64,000 nt of DNA from Brenneria izadpanahii (GTDB taxonomy: Bacteria; Pseudomonadota; Gammaproteobacteria; Enterobacterales; Enterobacteriaceae). The stretch lies in assembly GCF_017569925.1 (NCBI RefSeq), contig NZ_CP050854.1, forward strand, positions 4,278,001 to 4,342,000. The letters are read 5' to 3'. The notes under the pieces were generated by a model. It ran no database searches, was not told the DNA's origin, and saw nothing but the letters and a program-made list of their open reading frames with translations. Shown here piece after piece: positions 12,073-20,762 of the stretch. The number at the start of each line of letters is the position of its first letter. The stretch's first letter is position 1. Position numbers and translations under genes: made by a program.

Positions 12073-12663
12073 TCACGCTTTCGCTTTGGATACCGCCACC
12101 ATCGCCGGGCGCAGCAGACGGCCATTAAGCGTATAGCCCTTCTGCATCACCATCATGACGTGATTCGGCTGATAATCGTCAGACTCCAGCATGGTCATGG
12201 CCTGATGAACTTCAGGATTAAAGGGAACATTCACATCCCCAATCACCTCAATGCCGAACTTATGTACGGCATCCAGCAATGATTTCAGCGTCAGTTCAAT
12301 ACCTTCAACCATCGGAGCCAGCGCTTCGTTGGATTTATCAGCCAAATCCAAGGCTCGTTCCAGGTTGTCGATAACCGGCAGCATTTCGCTGGCGAATTTT
12401 TCCACCGCGTATTTATGCGCCTTCTCAACATCCATCTCCGCACGGCGGCGGATATTATCGGCTTCGGCCCGCGCCCGCAGTACGCTATCACGCTCACGCT
12501 GTTGCAACTCGCTCAATTGAGCCTCCAGTTCGGCGATACGCTCATCGCGTGGATCAGCAGCTTCCGCCGTTGTTGCTGACGCGCCTTCCTTTTGTTGCCC
12601 TTTTGCAGTATCCATTTGATCCAAGACTTGCTCGTCAGGCGTGTTCTGTTCTTTACTACTCAT
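12073..12663 (-). CDS. grpE: GrpE, DnaK nucleotide exchange factor
   Basis: Homodimeric co-chaperone that drives ADP release from DnaK. The 196 residues show an acidic, low-complexity N terminus, a long coiled coil (about residues 40-90, [17 protein letters not shown]) and the compact C-terminal beta domain with [20 protein letters not shown] and [14 protein letters not shown]. It is divergent from nadK, as in E. coli. A sigma-32 promoter would be expected in the 12664-12795 gap, but I did not find one that convinced me. Confidence 0.96.
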   Translation of the reverse strand: MSSKEQNTPDEQVLDQMDTAKGQQKEGASATTAEAADPRDERIAELEAQLSELQQRERDSVLRARAEADNIRRRAEMDVEKAHKYAVEKFASEMLPVIDNLERALDLADKSNEALAPMVEGIELTLKSLLDAVHKFGIEVIGDVNVPFNPEVHQAMTMLESDDYQPNHVMMVMQKGYTLNGRLLRPAMVAVSKAKA

Positions 12664-12795
12664 GAAATTCTCCGCGTTTTAGCATTAATCTCGCTAATTG
12701 CTTATTATGGGGATCAAAACCGGGGTTTCAAGGGAACCAGTCACATATTGGTTTTCCGCGATACCGGACACACTACGTCGAGGATAACGACAGCA

Positions 12796-13674
12796 ATGAA
12801 TAAACCGTTTAATTGCATCGGCATAGTCGGCCACCCGCGACATCCCACTGCGCTGGCGACCCATGAAATGCTCTATCATTGGCTGACCGGCAAAGGTTAT
12901 TCGGTGCTTATTGAACAGCAGATCGCCCTCGAACTGAATCTGAAGGGCGCGCAGACCGGCAGCCTGGCCGATATCGGACAAAAAGCCGATCTCGCCGTGG
13001 TGGTCGGCGGCGACGGCAATATGCTGGGCGCGGCCAGAGTATTGTCGCGCTATGACATCCAGGTCATCGGCGTTAACCGGGGTAATCTCGGATTTTTGAC
13101 CGACCTGGATCCCGATCATGCGCAGCAGCAGCTTTCCGACGTATTGAACGGCCGGTATATCAGCGAACGGCGTTTTATGCTGGAAGCGCATATTTGCCGC
13201 GCCAATCAGCCCAGCAGCAGCAGTACCGCCATTAACGAAGTGGTGCTCCACCCCGGCAAAGTGGCGCACATGATTGAATTCGAAGTCTATATCGATGATA
13301 GCTTTGCTTTCTCCCAACGTTCGGACGGCCTGATCATTTCCACGCCGACCGGCTCCACCGCCTACTCTTTATCCGGCGGCGGTCCGATCCTGACGCCCTC
13401 GCTGGACGCCATCACGCTGGTGCCGATGTTTCCCCATACGCTCTCGGCCCGGCCGCTGGTCATTAACAGCAGCAGCAGCATCCGGTTAAAGTTTTCCCAT
13501 ATCACCAGCGATCTGGAAATTAGCTGCGATAGCCAGATTTCACTTCCCATACAGGAAAAAGAAGAGGTGCTGATTCGTCGCAGCGAATATGCGCTCAACC
13601 TTATCCACCCTGAAAATTACAACTATTTCAATACGTTGAGCACAAAACTCGGCTGGTCTAAAAAATTATTCTAA
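12796..13674 (+). CDS. nadK: NAD kinase
   Basis: Phosphorylates NAD to NADP, the only source of NADP in the cell. The 292 residues match E. coli NadK exactly in length. The catalytic GGDGN motif appears in [14 protein letters not shown] near residue 74, with [11 protein letters not shown], the NE motif in [10 protein letters not shown] and [16 protein letters not shown]. The ATG at 12796 is chosen from homology; the open frame runs further upstream but overlaps the grpE promoter region. recN follows after 85 bases with its own SOS control. Confidence 0.96.
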   Translation: MNKPFNCIGIVGHPRHPTALATHEMLYHWLTGKGYSVLIEQQIALELNLKGAQTGSLADIGQKADLAVVVGGDGNMLGAARVLSRYDIQVIGVNRGNLGFLTDLDPDHAQQQLSDVLNGRYISERRFMLEAHICRANQPSSSSTAINEVVLHPGKVAHMIEFEVYIDDSFAFSQRSDGLIISTPTGSTAYSLSGGGPILTPSLDAITLVPMFPHTLSARPLVINSSSSIRLKFSHITSDLEISCDSQISLPIQEKEEVLIRRSEYALNLIHPENYNYFNTLSTKLGWSKKLF

Positions 13675-13692
13675 AATCGCCGCTCATCGCTT

Positions 13693-13712
13693 TACTGTAT
13701 ATAAAACCAGTT
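13693..13712 (+). promoter_or_regulatory. LexA box 1 of recN
   Basis: TACTGTATATAAAACCAGTT is nearly the canonical 20-base SOS box (CTGT-N8-CAGT). As I recall it, it is identical in its core to the first LexA site of E. coli recN. It lies about 50 bases before the recN ATG and overlaps the expected promoter. Confidence 0.9.
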
Positions 13713-13714
13713 TA

Positions 13715-13734
13715 TACTGTATGAAAATACACCT
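13715..13734 (+). promoter_or_regulatory. LexA box 2 of recN
   Basis: TACTGTATGAAAATACACCT keeps the left CTGT half and has ACAC instead of ACAG in the right half. It is two bases from box 1, the tandem layout known for E. coli recN, giving tight repression and strong SOS induction. Confidence 0.75.
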
Positions 13735-13759
13735 TGTTATTACATACAGGAAAACTATC

Positions 13760-15420
13760 ATGCTGGCGCAACTCACTATCAGTAACTTCGCCATCGTGCG
13801 TGAGTTAGAAATTGATTTTCAGGCGGGAATGAGCGTGATCACCGGGGAAACCGGTGCCGGTAAATCTATTGCTATCGATGCCCTCGGCCTGTGCCTGGGG
13901 AATCGTTCTGACGCCGGCATGGTAAGACCGGGCGCGTCCCGCGCGGATATCTGCGCTCGTTTCTCGCTGGTCGATACCCCAGCGCGCGCCGTTGGCTGGA
14001 ACAAAATCAACTGGATGACAGCAATGAGTGCCTGCTGCGCCGGGTGATTGGCGCAGACGGCCGTTCACGCGGCTTTATCAACGGCACGGCCGTGCCGCTC
14101 TCGCAACTGCGCGAACTCGGCCAGCTTCTGATTCAGCTTCACGGCCAGCATGCGCATCAACTGCTGCTCAAACCCGACCACCAAAAGCACCTGCTGGATG
14201 CCTACGCCGATGAGGCCCAATTGCTGGAAGCCATGCAGCAAGTCTGGCGGCAATGGCACCAGAGCTGCCGTTCGCTGGCGCAGTTGCAGCAGGCCGCCAT
14301 CGAGCGGGAAGCCCGGCGCGAATTACTGCAATATCAGTTGAAAGAGCTGAATGAGTTCGCACCGCAGCCCGGCGAATATGAACAGATCGACATCGAGTAC
14401 AAACGCTTGGCGAACAGCGGACAACTGCTGGCGTTGAGCCAACAGGCATTACAACTGCTCAGTGAAGATGAAGAGCAAAATATGCTCGCCATGTTGCACA
14501 GCGTCAAACATCGGCTCAGCGAACTGGTCGGCATGGATGAAAGGCTGTCCGGCGTGCTGTCTATGCTGGAAGAAGCCGGGATCCAAATCAGCGAGGCCAG
14601 CGACGAACTGCGCCACTACAGCGAACAGATGGATCTCGATCCGATCCGGCTCTATGAGCTGGAACAGCGGCTATCCCGTCAGTTGGCGCTGGCGCGTAAA
14701 CATCATGTTCCGCCGGAAGAGCTGCCGTCATTCCATCAACAGTTGCTGGAAGAGCAACAGCTACTGGAACAGCAGGAAAGCGATCATGAATCCTTGAGCA
14801 ACGCGGTAAGCGAATATCATCAGCAGGCGTTGCACGTCGCCGAACAATTGCACATTCGCCGGCAGCATCATGCTAAAGAACTGGCGCAGTTGATCACCAA
14901 CAATATGCATGAACTGGCTATGCCGCACGGCCACTTTACCATCGACGTAAAATTCACGCCGGAGTCCCTGACGGCCAACGGCGCAGACAGCATTGAGTTT
15001 CGCGTCACCACCAACCCCGGCCAACCGCATCAATCGCTGGCGAAAGTCGCCTCAGGCGGGGAGCTGTCGCGTATTGCGCTGATCATCCAGGTTATCACCG
15101 CGCGTAAAATGGATACGCCGGCGCTGATTTTCGATGAAGTCGATGTCGGCATCAGCGGACCGACGGCGGCGATTGTCGGCAAAATGTTGCGTCAGCTTGG
15201 CGAATCAACGCAGGTGATGTGCGTTACCCACCTGCCCCAGGTCGCCGGCTGCGGCCATCAGCACTTTTTTGTCAGCAAGCAAACGGACGGCGCGGAAACG
15301 GAAACGCTGATGCAGCCGCTTGATAAGCGCGCCCGGCTACAGGAACTGGCGCGTCTGCTGGGCGGCAGCGCCGTCACCAAAAATACGCTGGCGAACGCCA
15401 AAGAGCTTCTGGCCGCGTAA
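13760..15420 (+). pseudogene. recN: DNA repair protein RecN with a one-base frameshift
   Basis: SMC-like ATPase for double-strand break repair. The start [16 protein letters not shown] at 13760 follows AGGAAAA. Walker A is GETGAGKS (about residue 33); the signature and Walker B ([24 protein letters not shown]) lie in the second part. The first frame loses homology after SLVDTPA near 13981 and stops at 14047. The frame one base over restores [11 protein letters not shown] and runs to 15420 with full RecN similarity. The shift fits loss of one base in GCGCGCGCC. Everything else, including the SOS boxes, is intact, so this is either a very recent mutation or a sequencing error. Confidence 0.93.
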
Positions 15421-15450
15421 GGCTGGGCCTCTGAGATGGGACCAGTCATC

Positions 15451-15590
15451 GAATACCGAGCGTATTCGATGCGACGCGGAGCAAAACGGCCATCAAAAAG
15501 CGCTTGGAGCGTTTTTAAACGCCGCTTGCGGCGGCCCGGAGGGTGGCGGGCCGGGACAGTACGCCATAATAAAACGCCTGGAGCGTTTTC
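15451..15590. repeat. Cluster of small palindromes between recN and bamE
   Basis: Three kinds of hairpin are packed here: GAATAC/GTATTC (15451-15467), a GCCGC/GCGGC stem near 15521-15533, and two related units built on CGC-TGGA-GCG flanked by A and T runs (around 15495-15517 and 15571-15589). They look like REP-type extragenic palindromes. The units with A-run and T-run flanks could also end recN transcription. Confidence 0.6.
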
Positions 15591-15728
15591 CGTTCCGCAT
15601 CATGGCCGCCGCTATAAAAAATCCCAACTTTTTTGACTTACTGAGGTCATACAGGGGTCTTGTAGGTTTTCAATTCAGGCAAGGTCTATTATCATCGGCA
15701 ACCTATGCCCTTAAGGAATGTAATCACT

Positions 15729-16064
15729 ATGCGCTGTAAAACGCTGACTGTCGTCGCCGCGGTGGTTGTTATGCTAACTGCCGGTTGTTCCACGTTAGAG
15801 AAAGTGGTTTATCGGCCGGACATCAATCAGGGAAACTATCTGGCTCCAGGTGACGTCGCGAAAATTCATACCGGAATGACCAAACAACAGGTTGCTTACA
15901 CTTTGGGAACGCCAATGATGCAGGATCCCTTCGGCAGCGATACCTGGTTTTATGTATTCCGCCAACAGCCGGGTCATGAATCCGTAAAACAGCAGGCCCT
16001 GACGCTAACCTTCAGCTCAGAAGGCGTGTTAACCAATATCGATAACAAACCGACGCTGAATTAA
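15729..16064 (+). CDS. bamE: Outer-membrane assembly lipoprotein BamE (SmpA)
   Basis: Lipoprotein of the BAM complex that folds beta-barrel proteins into the outer membrane. Start [12 protein letters not shown] is the E. coli start; the lipobox LTAGC puts the lipidated Cys near residue 19. Conserved BamE segments follow: [31 protein letters not shown] and [12 protein letters not shown]. It is 111 residues. An in-frame Met eight codons upstream is unlikely, because it would precede the signal sequence without a ribosome site. Confidence 0.95.
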   Translation: MRCKTLTVVAAVVVMLTAGCSTLEKVVYRPDINQGNYLAPGDVAKIHTGMTKQQVAYTLGTPMMQDPFGSDTWFYVFRQQPGHESVKQQALTLTFSSEGVLTNIDNKPTLN

Positions 16065-16181
16065 TTTTGCGATAATCCATTGAATATAGAGAAAATCCAG
16101 CGCGGCGAAGAGCCTCTATTTTATCAGGATAAGGTTTCCGCCGTGTGGATGAATAGCAATAAGAGTAAGGCACAAGGTGCC

Positions 16182-16466
16182 TTATTTTTTTGTACGCTCG
16201 GCACGTTGACGGCGCAGTTCTTTCGGATCGGCAATTAGCGGACGGTAGATCTCAACGCGATCGCCATCATTGAGGGTATCGGTCAGTTTCGCCGCTTTGC
16301 TGTAAATACCGACTTTATTGGTCTGCAAGTCGATGTCTCTTCGCAGTTCCAGCAGCCCCGAAGCAACGATCGCCTGCTTGACGGTACTCCCTTCCGCCAA
16401 CGTTATCGTACGCAAGTATTGGCGCTCTGGTAATGCATAGATCACCTCAACGCGAATATCAGGCAC
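16182..16466 (-). CDS. rnfH: RnfH family ubiquitin-like protein
   Basis: A 94-residue beta-grasp protein (UPF0125). Family segments [29 protein letters not shown] and [24 protein letters not shown] are all present. The true start is a GTG at 16466, which lies 8 bases inside the end of ratA; the longer open frame upstream is ratA read in another frame. Function is unsettled despite the name; the coupling with ratA is conserved across Enterobacterales. Confidence 0.92.
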   Translation of the reverse strand: MPDIRVEVIYALPERQYLRTITLAEGSTVKQAIVASGLLELRRDIDLQTNKVGIYSKAAKLTDTLNDGDRVEIYRPLIADPKELRRQRAERTKK

Positions 16467-16893
16467 TGTAGACCTCTTTGGCGCGCTGGGTGAACGCTTG
16501 CACCATATTCCCCGCCAGCTCCTTGAAAACTTTACCGAAAGCGAGTTCAATCAACGCATTGGTAAATTCAAAATCAAGGTGCAGTTCCACTTTGCAGGCA
16601 TCATTGCTTAGCGGAGTGAAATGCCAGTCTCCGCTTAGCTGACGAAAAGGACCGTCAACCAATTGCATGTTAATATTCTGATTATTGGTCAGCGTGTTGC
16701 GAGTGGTAAATGTCTTGCGAATCCCCGCCTTGGAAACATCAACCGCGGCGGTCATTTCGTCTGGCGTGGCGGAAAGCACCCGGCTACCGGTGCAACCCGG
16801 TAGAAAAGCAGGATAAGAAGAGACATCATTCACCAATTGATACATTTGCTCTGCACTGAATGGCACCAGAGCAGAACGACTTATTTTCGGCAT
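16459..16893 (-). CDS. ratA: RatA, START-domain ribosome association / coenzyme Q-binding family protein
   Basis: A 144-residue START/COQ10-fold protein. In E. coli RatA has been reported to bind 50S subunits and block 70S formation; relatives bind ubiquinone. Diagnostic pieces are [32 protein letters not shown] and [21 protein letters not shown]. It overlaps rnfH by 8 bases, and the pair diverges from smpB as in E. coli. Whether it acts as a toxin here cannot be told. Confidence 0.92.
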   Translation of the reverse strand: MPKISRSALVPFSAEQMYQLVNDVSSYPAFLPGCTGSRVLSATPDEMTAAVDVSKAGIRKTFTTRNTLTNNQNINMQLVDGPFRQLSGDWHFTPLSNDACKVELHLDFEFTNALIELAFGKVFKELAGNMVQAFTQRAKEVYSA

Positions 16894-17048
16894 ATCATTT
16901 TCCGTGAGTCATAAAACGCGCAAAATAATAGCACTGATAAGCCGTCAGACAAAAATTCTGCGCGCGCTATCGCACGATATCATCAACGCTGACCCAGACA
17001 TTCGACAGGGATTTCATTCCCTTTTACATCCAGTATAATGACGGCACT

Positions 17049-17531
17049 ATGAAAAAGAAAAAAGCGTACAAACCCGGTTCCGCTACCATTGCGCAAAACA
17101 AGCGTGCCCGCCACGAATACTTCATTGAAGAGGAATTTGAGGCTGGTCTTTCGTTGCAAGGTTGGGAAGTAAAATCACTGCGTGCGGGCAAGGCCAACAT
17201 CAGCGACAGCTATGTAACGTTCCGTGACGGCGAAGCATATTTATTCGGCGCCACCATCACACCGCTCAACGTCGCCTCTTCGCATGTTGTTTGCGATCCG
17301 ACGCGCACGCGCAAACTGTTGCTTAACAAACGGGAGCTCGATTCCCTGCTGGGCCGCACCAGCCGTGAAGGCTACACGGTGGTCGCCTTATCCATGTATT
17401 GGAAGAACGCCTGGAGCAAAGTCAAAATCGGCGTAGCGAAAGGTAAAAAAGATCACGACAAGCGTGATGATATTAAAGAACGCGAATGGAAATTAGACAA
17501 AGCGCGTATCATGAAGAACGCAAACCGCTAA
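17049..17531 (+). CDS. smpB: SsrA-binding protein SmpB
   Basis: Binds tmRNA and takes it to stalled ribosomes for trans-translation. The 160 residues show the OB-fold core ([36 protein letters not shown]) and the basic C-terminal tail [18 protein letters not shown] that occupies the empty mRNA channel. Its RNA partner ssrA is encoded 175 bases downstream, with an ERIC element between them. Confidence 0.97.
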   Translation: MKKKKAYKPGSATIAQNKRARHEYFIEEEFEAGLSLQGWEVKSLRAGKANISDSYVTFRDGEAYLFGATITPLNVASSHVVCDPTRTRKLLLNKRELDSLLGRTSREGYTVVALSMYWKNAWSKVKIGVAKGKKDHDKRDDIKEREWKLDKARIMKNANR

Positions 17532-17539
17532 GCCGATTT

Positions 17540-17663
17540 CCAATAGATTTCAAGGTGCGGGAAGGCGGCAAGCGAACGAATCCCGATGAGCTTACGCCAG
17601 TAAGTGATTCGGGTGAGTGAACGTAGCCAACGCACCAGCAACTTGAAAGATGAAGGGAATATA
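17540..17663. repeat. ERIC element
   Basis: A 124-base imperfect palindrome starting CCAATAGATTTCAA and ending CTTGAAAGATGAAGGGAATA. The inner segment AGCTTACGCCAGTAAGTGA matches the central palindrome of the enterobacterial repetitive intergenic consensus, which I know as about 127 bases. It fills most of the gap between smpB and ssrA and would be in the ssrA upstream region. Confidence 0.9.
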
Positions 17664-17705
17664 GCTTAAGTAGGGTAAGTTCTGATATACTAACGAAAGT
17701 TTCTT

Positions 17706-18068
17706 GGGGCTGATTCTGGATTCGACGGGATTTGCAAAGCCCTAGGTGCATGCCGAGGGGCGGTTGGCCTCGTAAAAAGCCGCAAAAAAATAGTCGCAAA
17801 CGACGAAAACTACGCTTTAGCAGCTTAATAACCTGCTCTGAGCCCTCTCTCCCTAGCCTCCGCTCTTAGGACGGGGATCAAGAGAGGTCAAACCCAAAAG
17901 AGATCGCGTGGATGTCCTGCCTGGGGCTGAAGCGTTAAATTCAATCAGGCTAGTTTGTTAGTAGCGTGTCTATCCGCAGCTGGCAGGCGAATGTAAAGAT
18001 TAGACTAAGCATGTAGTACCAACGGTAGAGTAATTCCGGACGGGGGTTCAAATCCCCCAGCTCCACCA
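17706..18068 (+). ncRNA. ssrA: tmRNA
   Basis: 363 nt, starting GGGGCTGATTCTGGATTCG and ending AGCTCCACCA. The resume codon GCA is at 17796, and the tag frame 17796-17828 encodes ANDENYALAA then TAA. The pseudoknot-rich middle is as in E. coli. The last 60 bases differ more from E. coli than the rest, and the T-arm reads GGGGG-TTCAAAT-CCCCC followed by AGCTCC. This leaves one base too few for both a 5-bp T stem and a 7-bp acceptor stem. The 3' end is the usual target of the type of integrase encoded next door, so the integrated island may supply this end. Confidence 0.95.
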
Positions 18069-18102
18069 AATTTTGTTCTATAGAACGCCAAAGAAGTCCA
18101 CT

Positions 18103-18136
18103 AAGCCCGCATGGCTCAAGCCCTGCGGGCTTTTTT
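18103..18136 (+). terminator. ssrA terminator
   Basis: Stem AAGCCCGC/GCGGGCTT (18103-18110 and 18125-18132) runs directly into a T tract (18131-18136). It lies 35 bases after the tmRNA CCA end. Confidence 0.88.
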
Positions 18137-18182
18137 ACGTCTGCTGGGTGCTGTGGCCATCTTGTGGCTTCCACAACTTTTA

Positions 18183-18247
18183 GGTACCTTCTTAGGTACC
18201 CGAAAGGCAGGTACCCATCCAGCGGGTACCTAAATGATGGAGGTACC
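18183..18247 (+). promoter_or_regulatory. Five GGTACC boxes before the integrase gene
   Basis: GGTACC occurs at 18183, 18195, 18210, 18225 and 18242, spaced 12, 15, 15 and 17 bases. Boxes 3 and 4 form the inverted repeat AGGTACCC-N7-GGGTACCT, and box 5 sits between the ribosome site and the ATG of the integrase. A related leader with changed boxes lies at 28500-28555. Such spaced repeats could be binding sites for the integrase, its directionality factor or a repressor; this is inference. Confidence 0.7.
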
Positions 18248-18248
18248 T

Positions 18249-19490
18249 ATGGCACGGTTAACAAAACCCCTCACCGATACGGAGATCAAAGCCGCCAAAC
18301 CACAGGAGGCGGATTACACACTGCATGACGGCGACGGTCTGCAACTGCTAATCAAAAGCAGCGGCAGGAAAGTCTGGCAGATGCGCTACTACCGGCCTTT
18401 AACCAAAAAGCGCGCAAAACTGACTTTTGGCCCTTATCCCGAAGTCACTCTGGCCGACGCCCGGCAACGCCGGACAGCGGCCCGCGCCCTGCTGGTAAAA
18501 GATATTGACCCCTATGAACACCAGCTTTCATTGCGCAAGCAAGCGCTGGAAATCCAATCCAACACCTTTAAGGTCGTTGCCGAACGCTGGCTACAGTTAA
18601 AAAAGAGCAGCGTCACCGCCGACTATGCCTCCGATATCCGGCGCTCCCTAGAAAAGGACATCTTCCCCGCCATCGGCGATATCAGCATCACAGATATCAA
18701 GGCGCGCACGCTGGTGCAGGCTATCCAGCCGGTGCAAGCCAGAGGCGCGCTGGAGACGGTAAGGCGGTTATGCCAGCGGATTAATGAAGTGATGATCTAT
18801 GCCATGAACGTTGGTCTGATCAATGCGGCGCCCAGCGTCAATATCAGCAAGGCGTTCGAGAAACCGCAGAAAAAGCACATGCCCAGCATCCGCCCGGATC
18901 AACTGCCGCAACTGATGCAAACGATGCGGCTGGCAAATATCGAGTTGCCGACCCGCTGCCTGTTTATGTGGCAGCTTCTCACCCTCACCCGCCCGGTCGA
19001 AGCCGCTGAGACGCGCTGGCAAGAGATCGATCTGGATGCTAAAGAATGGCGCATTCCGGCCGAACGCATGAAAATGAAGCGGGTACATATCGTTCCGCTG
19101 TCAGAACAGGCGTTGGCGATTCTGGCGCTAATGAAGCCCTTAAGCAGCCACCGGGAATATGTTTTCCCCAGCCGCATTAAGCCGTTACAGCCAATGAATA
19201 GCCAGACGGTCAACGCGGCGCTGAAACGCGCCGGATTAGGCGGCATTCTGGTATCACACGGCATGCGGTCAATCGCCAGCACCGCGCTCAATGAGCAAGG
19301 CTTTCCGCCCGATGTCATCGAAGCCGCCCTCGCCCACGTAGATAAAAATGAAGTACGCCGGGCCTATAACCGCAGCGATTATCTGGAACAGCGCCGCCCC
19401 ATGATGCAATGGTGGGCCGACTTTGTGAAAGCGGCGGACAACGGCAGTGTGCTGGAAGGCGGGATCCGGGGACTCAAAGCGATTGGGTGA
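18249..19490 (+). CDS. P4-family tyrosine integrase
   Basis: Site-specific recombinase of 413 residues. It has the N-terminal DUF4102-type arm-binding domain (LTDTEIKAAKPQEADYTL, DGDGLQLLIK, YRPLTKKRAKLTFGPYPEVTLADAR), a core-binding domain (about 100-190) and the catalytic domain with R in LTRPVEAAETRW, the H-x-x-R box in SHGMRSIASTALNE and the tyrosine in RRAYNRSDYLEQRR. GGAGG precedes the ATG at 18249. It sits just after ssrA, the standard arrangement for an island integrated into the tmRNA 3' end. I did not find the second attachment site in the window. Confidence 0.94.
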   Translation: MARLTKPLTDTEIKAAKPQEADYTLHDGDGLQLLIKSSGRKVWQMRYYRPLTKKRAKLTFGPYPEVTLADARQRRTAARALLVKDIDPYEHQLSLRKQALEIQSNTFKVVAERWLQLKKSSVTADYASDIRRSLEKDIFPAIGDISITDIKARTLVQAIQPVQARGALETVRRLCQRINEVMIYAMNVGLINAAPSVNISKAFEKPQKKHMPSIRPDQLPQLMQTMRLANIELPTRCLFMWQLLTLTRPVEAAETRWQEIDLDAKEWRIPAERMKMKRVHIVPLSEQALAILALMKPLSSHREYVFPSRIKPLQPMNSQTVNAALKRAGLGGILVSHGMRSIASTALNEQGFPPDVIEAALAHVDKNEVRRAYNRSDYLEQRRPMMQWWADFVKAADNGSVLEGGIRGLKAIG

Positions 19491-19510
19491 TTATATGAGG
19501 CCGTGTTTTT

Positions 19511-19553
19511 CTCCCGCCTCACACCATAAGCAAGTGATGGTGTGAGGCGGGAG
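19511..19553. repeat. Perfect 17-bp inverted repeat after the integrase
   Basis: CTCCCGCCTCACACCAT (19511-19527) and its exact complement (19537-19553) enclose a 9-base loop. No T run follows on either strand, so a standard terminator is doubtful, although a short T run starts 9 bases later on the plus strand. It may be a terminator variant or a cruciform-type site. Confidence 0.8.
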
Positions 19554-19725
19554 ACGCGTTATTTTTCGTTCATCGTCAATGGACAGGTGCTCAATCCCGC
19601 GTCTTTAGTAACTCTTAAGATAAAGTCACTTATCGGATGCTAAAAAGGAAGAAATTAAACAATATGCCTTAGTCAGAACAAACGATTTCATCGCCTCTGA
19701 CGGGCATCAACCTGGGTGACTTCGT

Positions 19726-19971
19726 ATGATTGAACAAGACTGGCATCCGGCAGATATCATTGCTGGTTTAAGAAAGAAAGGCACAACGCTGGCTGCGGTT
19801 TCCAGAGACGCGGGACTCGCCTCTTCCACTTTGGCAAATACACTGACGCGCCATTGGCCTAAAGGAGAACGCTTAATCGCCGAAGCCTTGCATAAACGCC
19901 CCGAAGAGATCTGGCCTTCGCGTTATAACAGCGGACAGCATCAACAATACCGAGATGGAACTTCGGATTAG
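19726..19971 (+). CDS. Nlp/SfsB/Ner-like HTH DNA-binding protein
   Basis: An 81-residue protein of the Ner/Nlp family, related to phage Mu Ner. The helix-turn-helix reads TTLAAVSRDAGLASSTLANTL (about residues 20-40), and the family hallmarks MIEQDWHPADIIAGLRKKGTT and KRPEEIWPSRY are present. In Mu, Ner represses the early promoter; here the likely job is control of the island's early genes. It is flanked on both sides by perfect inverted repeats. Confidence 0.88.
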   Translation: MIEQDWHPADIIAGLRKKGTTLAAVSRDAGLASSTLANTLTRHWPKGERLIAEALHKRPEEIWPSRYNSGQHQQYRDGTSD

Positions 19972-20020
19972 CCACTAAAAATTTACAAAATTTTTTTCAT
20001 ACTGTTAGTGGATTTAGACG

Positions 20021-20061
20021 CTCCTTACTGGATTTCTATGGAATAGAAATCCAGTAAGGAG
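20021..20061. repeat. Perfect 19-bp inverted repeat after the HTH gene
   Basis: CTCCTTACTGGATTTCTAT (20021-20039) and its exact complement (20043-20061) are separated by only GGA. With a three-base loop and no T tract it is an unusually long perfect hairpin. It differs in sequence from the 19511 hairpin. A DNA cruciform, an attenuator or a protein site are all possible. Confidence 0.8.
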
Positions 20062-20647
20062 CCAACAAGCGCAGCGCGTTAGCCGCTTGATATACGGATT
20101 TGGGCGCAGTAAATTGTCAGTGCTATACCGCTGCTGCAAGCAGCATTCCCATGTTGCCACGACCTTCAAGGCAACGCGCAGGCCCAGCCTAAGTGGTCGA
20201 CCCCCAACCCGCCCCGCTACCCTTTTGCGGGTGATCGCTGCGGCGATGGTAGCTACCTTATTTCAGCGCCTTAGGGCCGCATCCTGCTTGTTCTTCGTGA
20301 AGCAACTGCTTTTTGCATACGCATTGATGCGTACAACAACCTTTATAGCTGGCGCAACCGTCTGCGGCCTTCTGCTGCCTCAGCCTAGCTTATCCATGAG
20401 GCAGCGGCGTCACTTCATACGGCGCAAAGCCGTTGCAAGTGACGCCGCGAACGGACTCTGCGCCAGCCCTTACACCACAGCGCTTTCCGGCGCGACCTGT
20501 CATCTGACGCACATTTTCTGCGTCAATTCTCATCAACCTACTTATCAGAGGAGGACTGAACCGATATCTGAGGCAGGCTTTCAGCCTGAGGGGATTACCC
20601 TGCTGATGCAGGCGGCTGCACCGAGTGCATAACCGATATCCCCGTCA
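20062..20647 (+). other. Region without a supported gene (possible regulatory RNA)
   Basis: A 181-codon frame (20087-20632) crosses this stretch. Its product is rich in Arg, Cys and Ser, has no ribosome site and resembles no family I know. P4-like elements carry structured immunity RNA and small Ash/Icd-like frames in this position, so untranslated RNA or a decayed frame is as likely. A TACGCAT-TG-ATGCGTA palindrome lies near 20317-20332. Confidence 0.35.
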
Positions 20648-20750
20648 TACCTCAACCGCTGCCGCTCCGGCGCGCAGGTATTGTTCAGTGCGGCACGGGA
20701 AATCCGTGTCGTGAATCGCCGTGCGCCGGAGAACAGAGGTTATTGAGGAT
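20648..20750 (+). promoter_or_regulatory. Structured leader before the second integrase-like gene
   Basis: Nested complementary segments suggest a folded 5' leader. The outer stem is CCTCAA (20650) with TTGAGG (20743). The middle stem is CTCCGGCGC (20665) with GCGCCGGAG (about 20723). The inner hairpin is built from GCACGG and CCGTG. The start codon at 20763 follows immediately, with GGGGGA between. Pairing was judged by eye only. Confidence 0.5.
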
Positions 20751-20762
20751 GGGGGATAGCAT

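Noticed and set aside
19511..19553. Calling the 17-bp hairpin a terminator
   Set aside because: No T tract follows directly on either strand; kept as an inverted repeat.
20087..20632. 181-codon open frame
   Set aside because: No ribosome site, composition rich in Arg/Ser/Cys and no family resemblance; the stretch is better seen as structured non-coding or decayed DNA.
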